A stretch of 19,427 bases of DNA from JAGTRP01 sp035255045 (GTDB lineage: Bacteria > Pseudomonadota > Gammaproteobacteria > Burkholderiales > Rhodocyclaceae): NCBI GenBank assembly GCA_035255045.1, contig DATFAA010000118.1:1-19427 (forward strand). Direction: 5' to 3'. A program made the translations under genes and the position numbers. Shown one piece after another: positions 7,365 through 14,867 of this stretch. The notes below the pieces were generated by a model. It worked only from the letters and a program-made list of their open reading frames with translations. It did not search any database and was not told where the DNA came from. The first letter of the stretch is position 1; every line of letters begins with the position of its first letter.

Positions 7365-7739
7365 ATGGCCGAACCCACCGCCACCACCGCCGCCGTCTAT
7401 GCCCTGGTACCCGCCGGGCTCACCGTTTTCGGATTCGCCACCGGCCTGCACCCGGTGCTTCTTGTCGCCGGCTTCGTCGGCGGCTGGTGGGCCCAGTCCT
7501 ATATCGACTCCCTGACCCTGCCCAAGCGCCTCTCATCCTGCGCCATCTCCGCCCTGGCCGCGGCCTGGGGCGCCCCGCCCATCGTCGCCTGGCTGCCCAG
7601 CATTTCCTGGTGGCCGGCCTCCGTTCCTGCCCAGCTGCTGCAATTCCCCCTGGCCATGGCTATCGGCCTAGTCGCCTACAAGGTCCTGGGCCCGGCCCTG
7701 CTGCGCCTGGCATCGAAAAAAGCCGAGGAGATCGCCTGA
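7365..7739 (+). CDS. Putative holin/antiholin-like membrane protein
   Basis: A 124-residue hydrophobic protein with three or four likely membrane segments: about residues 10-45 (one or two, containing GFVGGWWAQ), 56-77 and 86-108, followed by a charged tail (ASKKAEEIA). It sits at the P2 Y (holin) position, directly after X and before a second membrane protein and the endolysin. The endolysin K has no export signal, so a pore-forming holin is required and this gene or the next must supply it. I cannot assign which one is holin and which antiholin from sequence. The stop overlaps the next start by one base. Confidence 0.7.
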   Translation: MAEPTATTAAVYALVPAGLTVFGFATGLHPVLLVAGFVGGWWAQSYIDSLTLPKRLSSCAISALAAAWGAPPIVAWLPSISWWPASVPAQLLQFPLAMAIGLVAYKVLGPALLRLASKKAEEIA

Positions 7740-8053
7740 TGCTGACCGAACTCATCCCCAAGGCCGCCTTCATCATCCTGGCCCTGCTGATCCTGTGCCG
7801 GGCCGAGCCAGCCATCGACCGCATGACCGACAGCACCCCCTGGATGATCCGCTGGGCCTTTCTGCTCATGGCCGGCGGCGCCATCGCCCTGCTGCTCATG
7901 GCCTTCACCCCTCAAGTGCCGGGCCGCCTGGTCTGCATGCTCCTGGCGGCCGGTGTAGCCCTGCTGCTCCTATGCGAACGGCGCATGCGCATCCTGCTGC
8001 CACCCCGGCGCCCCATGAAGAACATCAAACATCGAGGACAAAGCCATGCGTAA
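7739..8053 (+). CDS. Putative phage holin (three-membrane-segment type)
   Basis: A 104-residue protein with about three hydrophobic segments: residues 9-20 (AAFIILALLILC), about 38-58 and about 62-80. It ends in a strongly basic tail (ERRMRILLPPRRPMKNIKHR), a common holin feature. It lies immediately before the endolysin and overlaps its start by 8 bases. This resembles the putative 3TM holin families found in proteobacterial P2-like phages. A hole in the inner membrane formed by it would release K to the cell wall. It could instead act as regulator of the preceding membrane protein. Confidence 0.75.
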   Translation: MLTELIPKAAFIILALLILCRAEPAIDRMTDSTPWMIRWAFLLMAGGAIALLLMAFTPQVPGRLVCMLLAAGVALLLLCERRMRILLPPRRPMKNIKHRGQSHA

Positions 8054-8849
8054 AGGCGACACCGGAAGCGAAGTCAAAGACCTGCAGCGCCTCCTGGGCA
8101 CCGTCGGCCTCCCCCTGATCCTGGATGGCTGGTACGGGGAAACCACCGAAGCCGCCGTCAAGGCCTTCCAGCAGCGCGTCGGCCTGGTCACCGATGGCAT
8201 CGCCGGCCCCAAGACCCTCCAGCTCCTGCGCACCCGCGACAAGGATCCGCGCCTGCTCACCCAGGCCGCCCTGGAGAAGGCCGCGAGCCGCCTCGGTGTT
8301 CAGGTAGCGGCCGTGATGTCAGTTAACGAGGTAGAAAGCCTTGGGCAAGGGTTCCTGGATGATGGCCGACCGGTCATCCTCTACGAGCGCCACGTCATGG
8401 CCGAGCGCCTGGAGGCTCGGGGCATCGACCCGGCCCCCTGGATCGAACGCTACCCGGCCCTGATAAATTCAAAGCGCGGCGGATACGCCGGCGGCGCAGC
8501 CGAATACGCCAGGCTGGCCAGCGCTAAGAGCATCAACCAGGAGGCGGCCCTGGAATCCTGCTCCTGGGGGCAATTCCAGATCATGGGCTATCACTGGAAA
8601 GACCTGGGCTACGACAGCATCGAAGCCTTCGTCGATGCCATGCAGCGTAGCGAAAACGACCAGCTGGAAGCCTTCACCCGCTTCATTGAAGCAGACCCTG
8701 CCCTGCTCAAGGCCCTGAAGGGCCGCAAGTGGGCAGACTTCGCCCGGATCTACAACGGCTCGGCCTACAAGGAAAACCTCTACGACGTGAAGCTGGCCCG
8801 GGCCTATGAGCGCCACAGCCCGCAGGCGCCGGAACAGGAGGCCGCCTGA
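8046..8849 (+). CDS. K: Endolysin: peptidoglycan-binding domain plus N-acetylmuramidase
   Basis: A 267-residue cell-wall hydrolase at the position of P2 K but with a different architecture. Residues 1-62 form a PG_binding_1 domain (GDTGSEVKDLQRLLG ... DGIAGPKTLQLL). Residues about 75-255 match the DUF3380 N-acetylmuramidase family, with the signature EVESLGQGFLDDGRPVIL followed by YERHVM. E97 or E95 in that motif is the probable catalytic acid. There is no signal peptide or signal anchor, so release depends on a holin. A GAGGA ribosome site precedes the ATG, which lies inside the end of the upstream holin candidate. P2 gpK itself is an endopeptidase, so this is a replacement within the cassette. 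Confidence 0.95.
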   Translation: MRKGDTGSEVKDLQRLLGTVGLPLILDGWYGETTEAAVKAFQQRVGLVTDGIAGPKTLQLLRTRDKDPRLLTQAALEKAASRLGVQVAAVMSVNEVESLGQGFLDDGRPVILYERHVMAERLEARGIDPAPWIERYPALINSKRGGYAGGAAEYARLASAKSINQEAALESCSWGQFQIMGYHWKDLGYDSIEAFVDAMQRSENDQLEAFTRFIEADPALLKALKGRKWADFARIYNGSAYKENLYDVKLARAYERHSPQAPEQEAA

Positions 8850-9256
8850 TGCTCAACCTCATTCCCACCCAGCCGCGCCTGGCCCTGGCCCTGCTCCTGG
8901 TATCGACGCTCCTCCTGGCCGCCGCTGGCGTCTACGGCGGCTACTGGCTCACCGCCGCCTGGTACCGGCCCCGCCTGGAAGCCGCCGAGGCCAAGGCTAA
9001 GGCCCTGGAAGACGCCTACCTCACCCTAGCCGGCATTACCCAGCGCCAGAATGAGGCCATCACCGCCCTGCATGCTGATACCGAGCGCCGCCGCCTGGCC
9101 GGCATGGCTGCCCAGGCCCAGGCCAGGGCCCAAGCCCAGCCCCACCTAGACCAGGCCGCCGCCTTCCAGGGCCTGAGTCTGCCCCCTGGATCCGACCCCT
9201 GCCATACTGCCCAGCAGTGGGTGGATGAAGCCCTGCAACGGGAGCGCAGCCAATGA
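8849..9256 (+). CDS. lysB: Inner-membrane spanin (Rz/LysB-like)
   Basis: A 135-residue protein with one N-terminal membrane segment (about residues 10-36) and then an alanine-, glutamate- and arginine-rich helical periplasmic stretch (AAEAKAKALEDAYLTLAGI... to about 110), the typical i-spanin layout. The end holds DPCHTAQQWVDEALQRE. Together with the lipoprotein encoded next, it would link inner and outer membranes and drive their fusion in the last step of lysis. The start overlaps the K stop by one base, and the stop overlaps the next start by four bases (ATGA). Confidence 0.85.
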   Translation: MLNLIPTQPRLALALLLVSTLLLAAAGVYGGYWLTAAWYRPRLEAAEAKAKALEDAYLTLAGITQRQNEAITALHADTERRRLAGMAAQAQARAQAQPHLDQAAAFQGLSLPPGSDPCHTAQQWVDEALQRERSQ

Positions 9257-9531
9257 CAAAAGCACATCATTTAATGTGCCTGCTGGCGGCCCTACTGGCC
9301 ACCGGCTGCGCCCAGCCCCTGCCCCGGGTGGTGGAAGTGCAGGTTCCCATCGCCCTGCCCTGCCAGGCCAAGCCCGTGGACAAGCCGGTATTCGCCGTGG
9401 ATCGCCTGCCCATCGGCGCCACCATCACCGACCAGGTCAAGAGCCTGATGGCCGACCGGGAACAGCGCCAGGCCTATGAGATCGAACTGGAGGCCGCCAT
9501 CGCCGCCTGCCTTGCCCCGGTGGCGCCATGA
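9253..9531 (+). CDS. lysC: Outer-membrane spanin lipoprotein (Rz1/LysC-like)
   Basis: A 92-residue protein with a lipoprotein signal ending LLATGC, so C19 is the likely lipidated cysteine, although alanine rather than leucine is at -3. The mature part has a proline-rich start (QPLPRVVEVQVPIALPC) and ends helical. It pairs with the LysB-like protein. In P2, lysC is largely embedded in lysB in another frame; here the two overlap by only 4 bases, so the pair is in tandem rather than nested. Its stop overlaps the R start by four bases (ATGA). Confidence 0.85.
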   Translation: MTKAHHLMCLLAALLATGCAQPLPRVVEVQVPIALPCQAKPVDKPVFAVDRLPIGATITDQVKSLMADREQRQAYEIELEAAIAACLAPVAP

Positions 9532-9992
9532 AAAAGCCGGCCGACCTGCGTGCCTACCTGACCCAGGCCATCCCCAGCCTGGCGAAAGACCCGGACAAGA
9601 TCCACGTCTTCATCGAGAAAGGCCACATCGCCAGCAAGTATGGGAAAAGCCTGAGTTTCGAATACCGCTACCCTCTGCAGCTGGTAATCACCGACTACAC
9701 GGACCCGGTGGATACCCTGATAGTCCCGCTCCTGGCCTGGATCGCCGCCAACCAGCCGGATATCCTGCTGGATCCGGACAAACAGGCCAAGGCCATCGGC
9801 TTCGAGGCCGAGATCCTGGACCACCACACCACCGATATCGGCCTGACCCTGGAGCTATCCGAGCGCGTCATCATCACCGCCGTGGCTGGCGGTGGATGGT
9901 CCTGCGAACACGTCGGCGAACCGCCCCTCCCCGATCTGGGCGGGCCCACCGGCTGGTCCATGGTCATCAATGGCGCGCCGCTTCTTCCATGA
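9528..9992 (+). CDS. R: Tail completion protein
   Basis: A 154-residue homologue of P2 gpR, which acts with S to finish the head-proximal end of the tail. Family-like segments are the opening MKKPADLRAYLTQAIPSLAK, the FEYRYPLQLVITDY strand, and IIVPLLAW-type hydrophobic core (here LIVPLLAWIAANQPDIL). The start overlaps the spanin stop and the stop overlaps the S start, so this is a tightly packed coupled series. Position and length agree with P2. Confidence 0.94.
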   Translation: MKKPADLRAYLTQAIPSLAKDPDKIHVFIEKGHIASKYGKSLSFEYRYPLQLVITDYTDPVDTLIVPLLAWIAANQPDILLDPDKQAKAIGFEAEILDHHTTDIGLTLELSERVIITAVAGGGWSCEHVGEPPLPDLGGPTGWSMVINGAPLLP

Positions 9993-10450
9993 GTGAGGAT
10001 CTGGCGCCCCTGGAGTCCTTCGCCGCCAGCCTGGTGGCGACCATGGAGCCATCCGCCCGCCGCTCCCTGGCCCGGGACATCGCCAAAAACCTGCGCACCA
10101 GCCAGGGCAAGCGCATCGCCGCCCAGCAGAACCCGGACGGTACCGACTTCGCCCCACGAAAGCCCCAGCTGCGCCACCAGACCGGCAAGATCCGCCGCAC
10201 CATGTTCGCCAAGCTGCGCACCTTCAAATACCTCAAGGCCAACAGCACCCCGGACGAGGCCATCGTCAGATTTACCCGGGACGTGGAACGCATCGCCCGG
10301 GTGCATCAGCTCGGCCTGCGGGACAAGGTGAATCGCAAGACCGGCCTTGAAGCCGACTACCCTGCCCGCCGACTGCTGGGCCTCACCGCCGCCGACGAAA
10401 CCATGATTGCCGAAGCCGTCACCGCCCACCTGGCGACCGGATTGAAATAA
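9989..10450 (+). CDS. S: Tail completion protein
   Basis: A 153-residue homologue of P2 gpS. The start ATG at 9989 overlaps the R stop (ATGA), giving MSEDLAPLESFAASLVATM at the N-terminus. The frame is open upstream to 9476, but that extension lies in an alternative frame of R and is proline/arginine-rich shadow. Family features are the RRSLARDIAKNLR segment, the NPDGTDFAPRK motif, and the C-terminal YPARRLLGLTAADE stretch. It works with R in joining tail and head. Its TAA is followed immediately by the V late operator. Confidence 0.94.
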   Translation: MSEDLAPLESFAASLVATMEPSARRSLARDIAKNLRTSQGKRIAAQQNPDGTDFAPRKPQLRHQTGKIRRTMFAKLRTFKYLKANSTPDEAIVRFTRDVERIARVHQLGLRDKVNRKTGLEADYPARRLLGLTAADETMIAEAVTAHLATGLK

Positions 10451-10520
10451 CGGTTGTAAGGCCGGTGCGCACAACCGGCGGCGCGATACACCCGCGCGCG
10501 AGGCCGGTAACCTGACCGGC
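10451..10520 (+). promoter_or_regulatory. Late promoter for V-W-J-I-H-G
   Basis: A perfect dyad, CGGTTGT (10451-10457) / ACAACCG (10471-10477), with TGT and ACA 13 bases apart and centre at 10464. It begins at the base after the S stop. A CGCGCGCG tract follows at 10493-10500 and a weak -10, TAACCT, at 10508-10513. With the centre at -55 the start point is about 10519, two bases before the V ATG. The same design is seen before P and FI. Binding by an Ogr/Delta-type activator is inferred from P2. Confidence 0.7.
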
Positions 10521-11147
10521 ATGGATCTCGTCGAACTCTCCCGCCGCCTGGAAAACCTCATCCGCATCGGTACGGTGCTGGAGGTCGACCACACCGGTGC
10601 CCGCTGCCGCTTCAAGTCCGGACGCCTGGAAACGAACTGGCGCCCCTGGATCGCCTACCGCGCCGGCGAGACCCGCACCTGGGACCCGCCGACCCGCGGC
10701 GAGCAGGCGATCCTGTTCTCCCCCAGCGGCGAGCCCGAAAACGGAATCGTGCTGGTTGGCATCAACTCCGACGCCTACCCTGCCCCGTCCAGCAGCCCCG
10801 ACGAGCACGCCACCGACTACCCGGACGGCGCCCGAATCGCCTACAACCATGCCAGCGGCGCCCTGACCGTCACCGGCATCAAGACCGCTTTGATCCAGGC
10901 CACCGAGCACTGCACCGTGGATTGCCCGGAAAACACCATCACCGGCAACGTCCTGATCCAAGGCACCCTCACCGTGGAAAAGCTGCTCACCTACCAGGCC
11001 GGTATGCAGGGCTCCGGCGGCGCCGGCGCCTCGGCCATCATCGACGGCACCATCCAGGTCACCGGCGATGTCACCGCCGGCCCCATCAGCCTGCGCGGCC
11101 ACCATCACGACGAGCACGATGGCGGAAGTACCGAGGCGGCCAAATGA
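10521..11147 (+). CDS. V: Baseplate spike protein (gpV)
   Basis: A 208-residue homologue of P2 gpV, the trimeric membrane-piercing spike below the tail tube. The N-terminal OB domain (about 10-90; LENLIRIGTVLEVD ... WRPWIAYRAGETRTW) leads into a beta-helix, and the tip carries the histidine cluster GHHHDEHDGG near residue 195, matching the iron-binding HxH tip of P2 gpV. The N-terminus aligns with P2 gpV at this ATG. No Shine-Dalgarno sequence precedes it and the late promoter's expected start is nearly at the ATG, so initiation may be leaderless. The stop overlaps W. Confidence 0.95.
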   Translation: MDLVELSRRLENLIRIGTVLEVDHTGARCRFKSGRLETNWRPWIAYRAGETRTWDPPTRGEQAILFSPSGEPENGIVLVGINSDAYPAPSSSPDEHATDYPDGARIAYNHASGALTVTGIKTALIQATEHCTVDCPENTITGNVLIQGTLTVEKLLTYQAGMQGSGGAGASAIIDGTIQVTGDVTAGPISLRGHHHDEHDGGSTEAAK

Positions 11148-11488
11148 GCGGCATGAGCGCCAGAACCGGCCGCCACCTGGACGAGGACGAGCACATCAGC
11201 CAGTCCATCAGCGACATCCTCAATACCCCGGTAGGCAGCCGCATCAAGCGCCGGGAATACGGCTCCCTTATCCCCGACCTGATCGACCAGCCAGCCAGCC
11301 CCGCTAACCGCCTGCGACTCATGTCCGCTACCGTCATGGCCGTCATGCGCTGGGAGCCAAGGGTCGCTATCAGCAGCACCACCATGAGCCTGGACATGTC
11401 CGGCGCATCAACCGTGGATATGCAGGCCACCCGCCGCACCGGTCCCCGCTCCGGATCCGCACTCAACCTGTCGATACCCCTGCGATAG
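11144..11488 (+). CDS. W: Baseplate wedge protein (gpW/gp25-like)
   Basis: A 114-residue protein of the GPW/gp25 family, which connects baseplate and sheath in contractile tails. It shows the family core HISQSISDILNTPVGSR followed by KRREYGSLIPDLIDQP, including the conserved ExGS-type loop. The start ATG overlaps the V stop by four bases (ATGA). A second in-frame ATG four codons downstream is also possible. The order V-W-J-I is that of P2. Length matches P2 gpW closely. Confidence 0.95.
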   Translation: MSGMSARTGRHLDEDEHISQSISDILNTPVGSRIKRREYGSLIPDLIDQPASPANRLRLMSATVMAVMRWEPRVAISSTTMSLDMSGASTVDMQATRRTGPRSGSALNLSIPLR

Positions 11489-11497
11489 GAGAGCGCC

Positions 11498-12394
11498 TTG
11501 AACGCTATCGACCTTTCCCTCCTGCCGCCGCCGGAAGTCATCGAGACCTTGAGTTTCGAATCCCTGCTCGACGACTACAAGGCCGACCTAGTCAGCCGCC
11601 ACCCGGATATCGCCGACACCATCGATCTGGAATCTGAGCCGGCGGTAAAGCTGATGGAAGTCTCCGCCTACCGGGAACTGCTCCTGCGCGCCCGCTACAA
11701 CGATGAAGCCAAGGCCCTGCTGCTGGCTTTCTCGAAAGGGGACGACCTGGACCACATCGGCGTCACCTACTACCAGGAGCCGCGCCTCACCATCACCCCG
11801 GCCGACCCGGCGGCAGTTCCGCCGGTGGCGGCAGTGATGGAATCCCACGACGACTACCGCTATCGCCTCTCCCTCAAGCCAGAGAGCTATTCCGTCGCCG
11901 GCCCCCGGGACGCCTACCAATTCCATGCCCTGTCTGCCGATGGACAGGTCAAGAACGCCGCGCCCACCAGCCCGCGCCCGGGAACCACCGAAGTCTTCAT
12001 CCTCTCCCGCACCGGCAATGGCGTGCCGGATGCGCCCCTGCTCGCCACCGTTTCCGCCGCCTTGAACGTGGAGACAATCCGGCCGGAGTCCGAAGAAGTC
12101 ATCGTCAGCCCAGGCGCCGTGGTCAATTACACCCTGGAGATCGGCCTCATCATGTTCCCCGGGGCCATCGGCGAAGTAGCCAAGGCTGCTGCTGAGGCCG
12201 AGCTGGATAAGTTCGCCGCCGACCACCACCGGCTTGATGCCGATATCGTCCATTCCGCCATCGACAAGGCCGCCCACCAGCCCGGGGTGAAGGAAGTCAT
12301 CATTAAGAGCCCACCGACCAAGATCGTCTGCTCTGCTGGACAGGCCCCCTACTGCATCGGGCGCACCGTCACCATTGATGGGGTAGAGCCGTGA
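11498..12394 (+). CDS. J: Baseplate wedge protein (gpJ)
   Basis: A 298-residue member of the Baseplate_J family, a wedge component at the edge of the baseplate. It matches P2 gpJ throughout: LSLLPPPEVIETLSFES near the start, SEPAVKLMEVSAYRELL, the LTITPADPAAVPP loop, and SVAGPRDAYQFHALSADG. The start codon is TTG at 11498; an AGGAG ribosome site lies 6-7 bases upstream, and no ATG is available nearby that keeps the family's N-terminus. The stop overlaps the GTG start of I. Confidence 0.95.
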   Translation: MNAIDLSLLPPPEVIETLSFESLLDDYKADLVSRHPDIADTIDLESEPAVKLMEVSAYRELLLRARYNDEAKALLLAFSKGDDLDHIGVTYYQEPRLTITPADPAAVPPVAAVMESHDDYRYRLSLKPESYSVAGPRDAYQFHALSADGQVKNAAPTSPRPGTTEVFILSRTGNGVPDAPLLATVSAALNVETIRPESEEVIVSPGAVVNYTLEIGLIMFPGAIGEVAKAAAEAELDKFAADHHRLDADIVHSAIDKAAHQPGVKEVIIKSPPTKIVCSAGQAPYCIGRTVTIDGVEP

Positions 12395-12966
12395 GCGACC
12401 CCGCCACCCTTCTGCCACCCTCCAGCACGCCCCTGGAGCGCGCCCTATCGCGCGCCATGGGCCGCTTCAACCCGCCATCCGTCATCCCCACCCTTTGGAA
12501 CCCGGATACCTGCCCGATAAGCGTCCTCCCCTACCTGGCCTGGGCCCTGTCGGTGGATGAATGGGACGAGGCCTGGTCCATCGAGAAAAAGAGGGAAGTG
12601 GTCAAGGAAGCCCGGGGAATCCACCAGAAGAAGGGGACCCTGTCCGCCATCCGCCGGGCGCTGGCCTCAGTCGGCCAGCCGGATGCGGAAATCATCGAGC
12701 GGGCGGATCTCATCCGCTGCGACGGGTCAGTCATCTGCGACGGAACGCATAGCTGCGGTGGGGAATGGGCGACCCGGCGAGTAGTCCTCAAGCGCCCGGT
12801 CACCATCGACCAGGCCTTCCTCATCAAGCGCCTCATCGGCGCCGTCGGCAGAAATTGCGTCCACCTGCTCAGCGTGCGTTTCGATGCCTCGGCTTTCCGC
12901 TGCGACGGAACCATCACCTGCAACGGCGCCTACTCCTGCGGCACCGTCAACACGACCATCAACTAG
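12391..12966 (+). CDS. I: Tail/baseplate protein I with paired cysteine motifs
   Basis: A 191-residue homologue of P2 gpI, a baseplate component needed for tail-fibre attachment. Family hallmarks are LLPPSSTPLERALSRAMGR, a PDTCPISVLPYLAWALSVDEW segment, and the EVVKEARGIHQKKGT stretch. The start is GTG, overlapping the J stop. The C-terminal part contains the same 15-residue pattern twice, RCDGSVICDGTHSCG (109-123) and RCDGTITCNGAYSCG (170-184). Each has three cysteines at identical spacing; the second copy lies beyond the usual core. Related proteins often have tyrosine-rich YDG repeats here, so the cysteine version may be a variant of a beta-hairpin repeat. Confidence 0.93.
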   Translation: MSDPATLLPPSSTPLERALSRAMGRFNPPSVIPTLWNPDTCPISVLPYLAWALSVDEWDEAWSIEKKREVVKEARGIHQKKGTLSAIRRALASVGQPDAEIIERADLIRCDGSVICDGTHSCGGEWATRRVVLKRPVTIDQAFLIKRLIGAVGRNCVHLLSVRFDASAFRCDGTITCNGAYSCGTVNTTIN

Positions 12967-12975
12967 GGATAAACC

Positions 12976-14349
12976 ATGCCCCCGCTTAATGAACTTGAAC
13001 AATATGACGACACCGTCTTCAAGATCGAGCTCGACACCATCTGGAAGGGTGGAGACGATGGCGATGCCAACAAGCAAGCCCTGGCTCTGGCGAATCGCAC
13101 CAAGTGGCTGAAAGCCCAGGTGGCAGCGCTCGGTACCGGAAAGCAGCCCCTGGATGCCACCCTCACGGCCCTGGCCGCCATCGTCACCGCCGCCGACAAG
13201 CTGATCTACGCCACCGGCCCTGATACCTTCGCCACCACGACGCTCTCTGCCTTCATCCGCACCCTGCTGGACGATGCCGACGCCGCCACGGCCCGGGCTA
13301 CCCTGGGCGCCGCCTCTCCGGCCGATATCAACGCCGCCATCGCCGCCCTGGTAAATTCCTCGCCGGCGGCCCTGGATACCCTGAACGAGTTGGCTACCGC
13401 CCTGGGAGACGATCCGAACTTTGCCGCTACCATGACGGCCGCCCTGGCTGCAAAGCAGCCTCTGGATGCCACCCTCACAGCCCTGGCCGCAATGGTCACC
13501 GCCGCCGACAAGCTTATCTATGCTACCGGCGTCGACACCTTCGCCACAACGACGCTCTCCGCCTTCATCCGCACCCTGCTGGATGATGCCGACGCCGCAA
13601 CGGCCCGGGTCACCCTGGGGGCGGCCCCATCCATTGTTGGGGCAGTTAGAAACGCCAAGATGAGTGTGATGGTGGCCTCTTCAACTGCCACATTTACCGC
13701 TGACGAGGTTGTTGTCGAATCGTCCCTTGGCGGCGAAGCCTACAAGATCGCTAACTTCAACAAGACCATCAACCTCGCAACCACCGGCGCTGGCGGCATG
13801 GACACTGGTGCCGCGCCGCCCTCCGGCTATGTGGCGCTTTACGCGATCTACAACCCCATTACCGGGACATCTGCGTTGTTGGCGGTCAATGCCACTTCGG
13901 CGGCAGCACCCAACGTCTATGGCGGTGCGAACATGCCGGCAGGCTACGCTGCTTCGGCCCTTCTTTCCGTGTGGCCGACAAATGCAAGCAGCCAGTTCCA
14001 AGTTGGATTCCAGCGTGATCGCAAAATTTGGCGTTCTTCGGTACAGGTAATGAACGGTGGAGCTGCGACTGCGTGGACCGCGATTTCCCTTACTCCCGCT
14101 GTTCCACCGAATGCCCTATCTATTTCCGGGTCCATGCACAACATCACGAATACATCTGGGGGTGGCCCGATCATGCTTGCCGGGGATACGTCAGGTACAG
14201 GCCAGCAACAGGTCGGCGGTGGAGGCGTTACTAACTCTGGTTTCCTCGGATCGTTCTCTGATGTGCCGGTAATCGCCCAGCAGACAACCTACTATCAGAC
14301 GTTATCTACCATCACGTCTGACGTGAACATCACCGCCTATACCTTCTAA
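12976..14349 (+). CDS. H: Tail fibre protein with internal duplication
   Basis: A 457-residue receptor-binding fibre at the P2 H position but considerably shorter than P2 gpH. Residues 1-55 form the baseplate-attachment end (LNELEQYDDTVFKIELDTIW). Residues 56-113 and 160-217 are near-identical copies of a 58-residue unit, joined by an INAAIAALV...LDTLNELATALG linker common in phage fibres. From about residue 218 the sequence turns into a threonine-, alanine- and glycine-rich C-terminal domain (NAKMSVMVASSTATFTADE, later GAGGMDTGAAPPSGYVALY) seen at the tips of fibres and tailocins. This part is less GC-rich than its neighbours, suggesting a swapped host-range domain. The ATG follows I by nine bases. 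Confidence 0.9.
   Translation: MPPLNELEQYDDTVFKIELDTIWKGGDDGDANKQALALANRTKWLKAQVAALGTGKQPLDATLTALAAIVTAADKLIYATGPDTFATTTLSAFIRTLLDDADAATARATLGAASPADINAAIAALVNSSPAALDTLNELATALGDDPNFAATMTAALAAKQPLDATLTALAAMVTAADKLIYATGVDTFATTTLSAFIRTLLDDADAATARVTLGAAPSIVGAVRNAKMSVMVASSTATFTADEVVVESSLGGEAYKIANFNKTINLATTGAGGMDTGAAPPSGYVALYAIYNPITGTSALLAVNATSAAAPNVYGGANMPAGYAASALLSVWPTNASSQFQVGFQRDRKIWRSSVQVMNGGAATAWTAISLTPAVPPNALSISGSMHNITNTSGGGPIMLAGDTSGTGQQQVGGGGVTNSGFLGSFSDVPVIAQQTTYYQTLSTITSDVNITAYTF
13141..13314 (+). repeat. 58-codon repeat in tail fibre, copy 1
   Basis: A 174-base in-frame unit (starting KQPLDATLTALAA) that recurs 312 bases later at 13453-13626 with only scattered substitutions, both at silent positions and at a few amino acids (IVTAAD/MVTAAD, GPDT/GVDT, RATLG/RVTLG). 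Confidence 0.95.
13453..13626 (+). repeat. 58-codon repeat in tail fibre, copy 2
   Basis: The second copy of the 174-base unit at 13141-13314, in the same reading frame. Its end marks the change from GC-rich fibre shaft to the less GC-rich tip domain. Confidence 0.95.
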
Positions 14350-14359
14350 GGAGCCATTG

Positions 14360-14863
14360 ATGCCTTACGCCTATTCAAACAACGGGCAATCCTTCCGGGC
14401 TGTTGAGTCTGACTGGCCCCTTGCTGATGGAGAGATTCTTTTCTTAGAGCATCCTACGGAATCGGAATTACTCGCCGCTTTCCCCACCAGAGCAGATTCC
14501 AAGCGAGTCGAAGGCTGGCAAAAAATAAAAGATGAGCGCGACCGTCGTACCGAGAACGGCGGCTACAAGGTAACCGTAGGGGGCATCGATAAGTGGTTCC
14601 ACTCCGACCAGAAAAGCCGTAGCCAGCAGCTTGGCCTTGTACTGCTCGGCGCCAATATCCCGAACAACCTCCAGTGGAAAACCATGGACGGCAGCTTCGT
14701 CGCCATGACCCAGGAGCTGGCCCTGCAGGTTCTTTCCGCCGGGGCAGCCAGCGACCAGACAATTTTCACCGCCGCCGAGACGCACAAGCAGGCTATGGAA
14801 TCCAGCGCCGACCCATCCGCCTACGACTTCTCCGCCGGCTGGCCCGTAACCTTCCCGGGGTAA
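14360..14863 (+). CDS. G: Tail fibre assembly protein (DUF4376 type)
   Basis: A 167-residue protein at the P2 G position, immediately after the fibre. The first 50 residues (MPYAYSNNGQSFRAVESDW) resemble the N-terminus of fibre-assembly partners. Residues about 60-165 match the DUF4376 domain (ENGGYKVTVGGIDKWFHSD ... GANIPNNLQWKTMDGS). P2 gpG is the chaperone needed to fold or attach the fibre. The ATG at 14360 has AAGGAG seven bases upstream; a TTG just before it is in frame but poorly spaced. The first 150 or so bases share the low GC content of the fibre tip, so the two probably travelled together. Confidence 0.88.
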   Translation: MPYAYSNNGQSFRAVESDWPLADGEILFLEHPTESELLAAFPTRADSKRVEGWQKIKDERDRRTENGGYKVTVGGIDKWFHSDQKSRSQQLGLVLLGANIPNNLQWKTMDGSFVAMTQELALQVLSAGAASDQTIFTAAETHKQAMESSADPSAYDFSAGWPVTFPG

Positions 14864-14867
14864 TTCC

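Noticed and set aside
9476..9988. Upstream extension of S giving a 324-residue protein
   Set aside because: The extension is proline/arginine-rich out-of-frame reading of R. The ATG at 9989 overlaps the R stop and begins like the S family.
13141..13626. Two-copy repeat considered as a repeat array or mobile-element end
   Set aside because: The copies are in-frame coding units of the tail fibre, 174 bases long, and only two are present.
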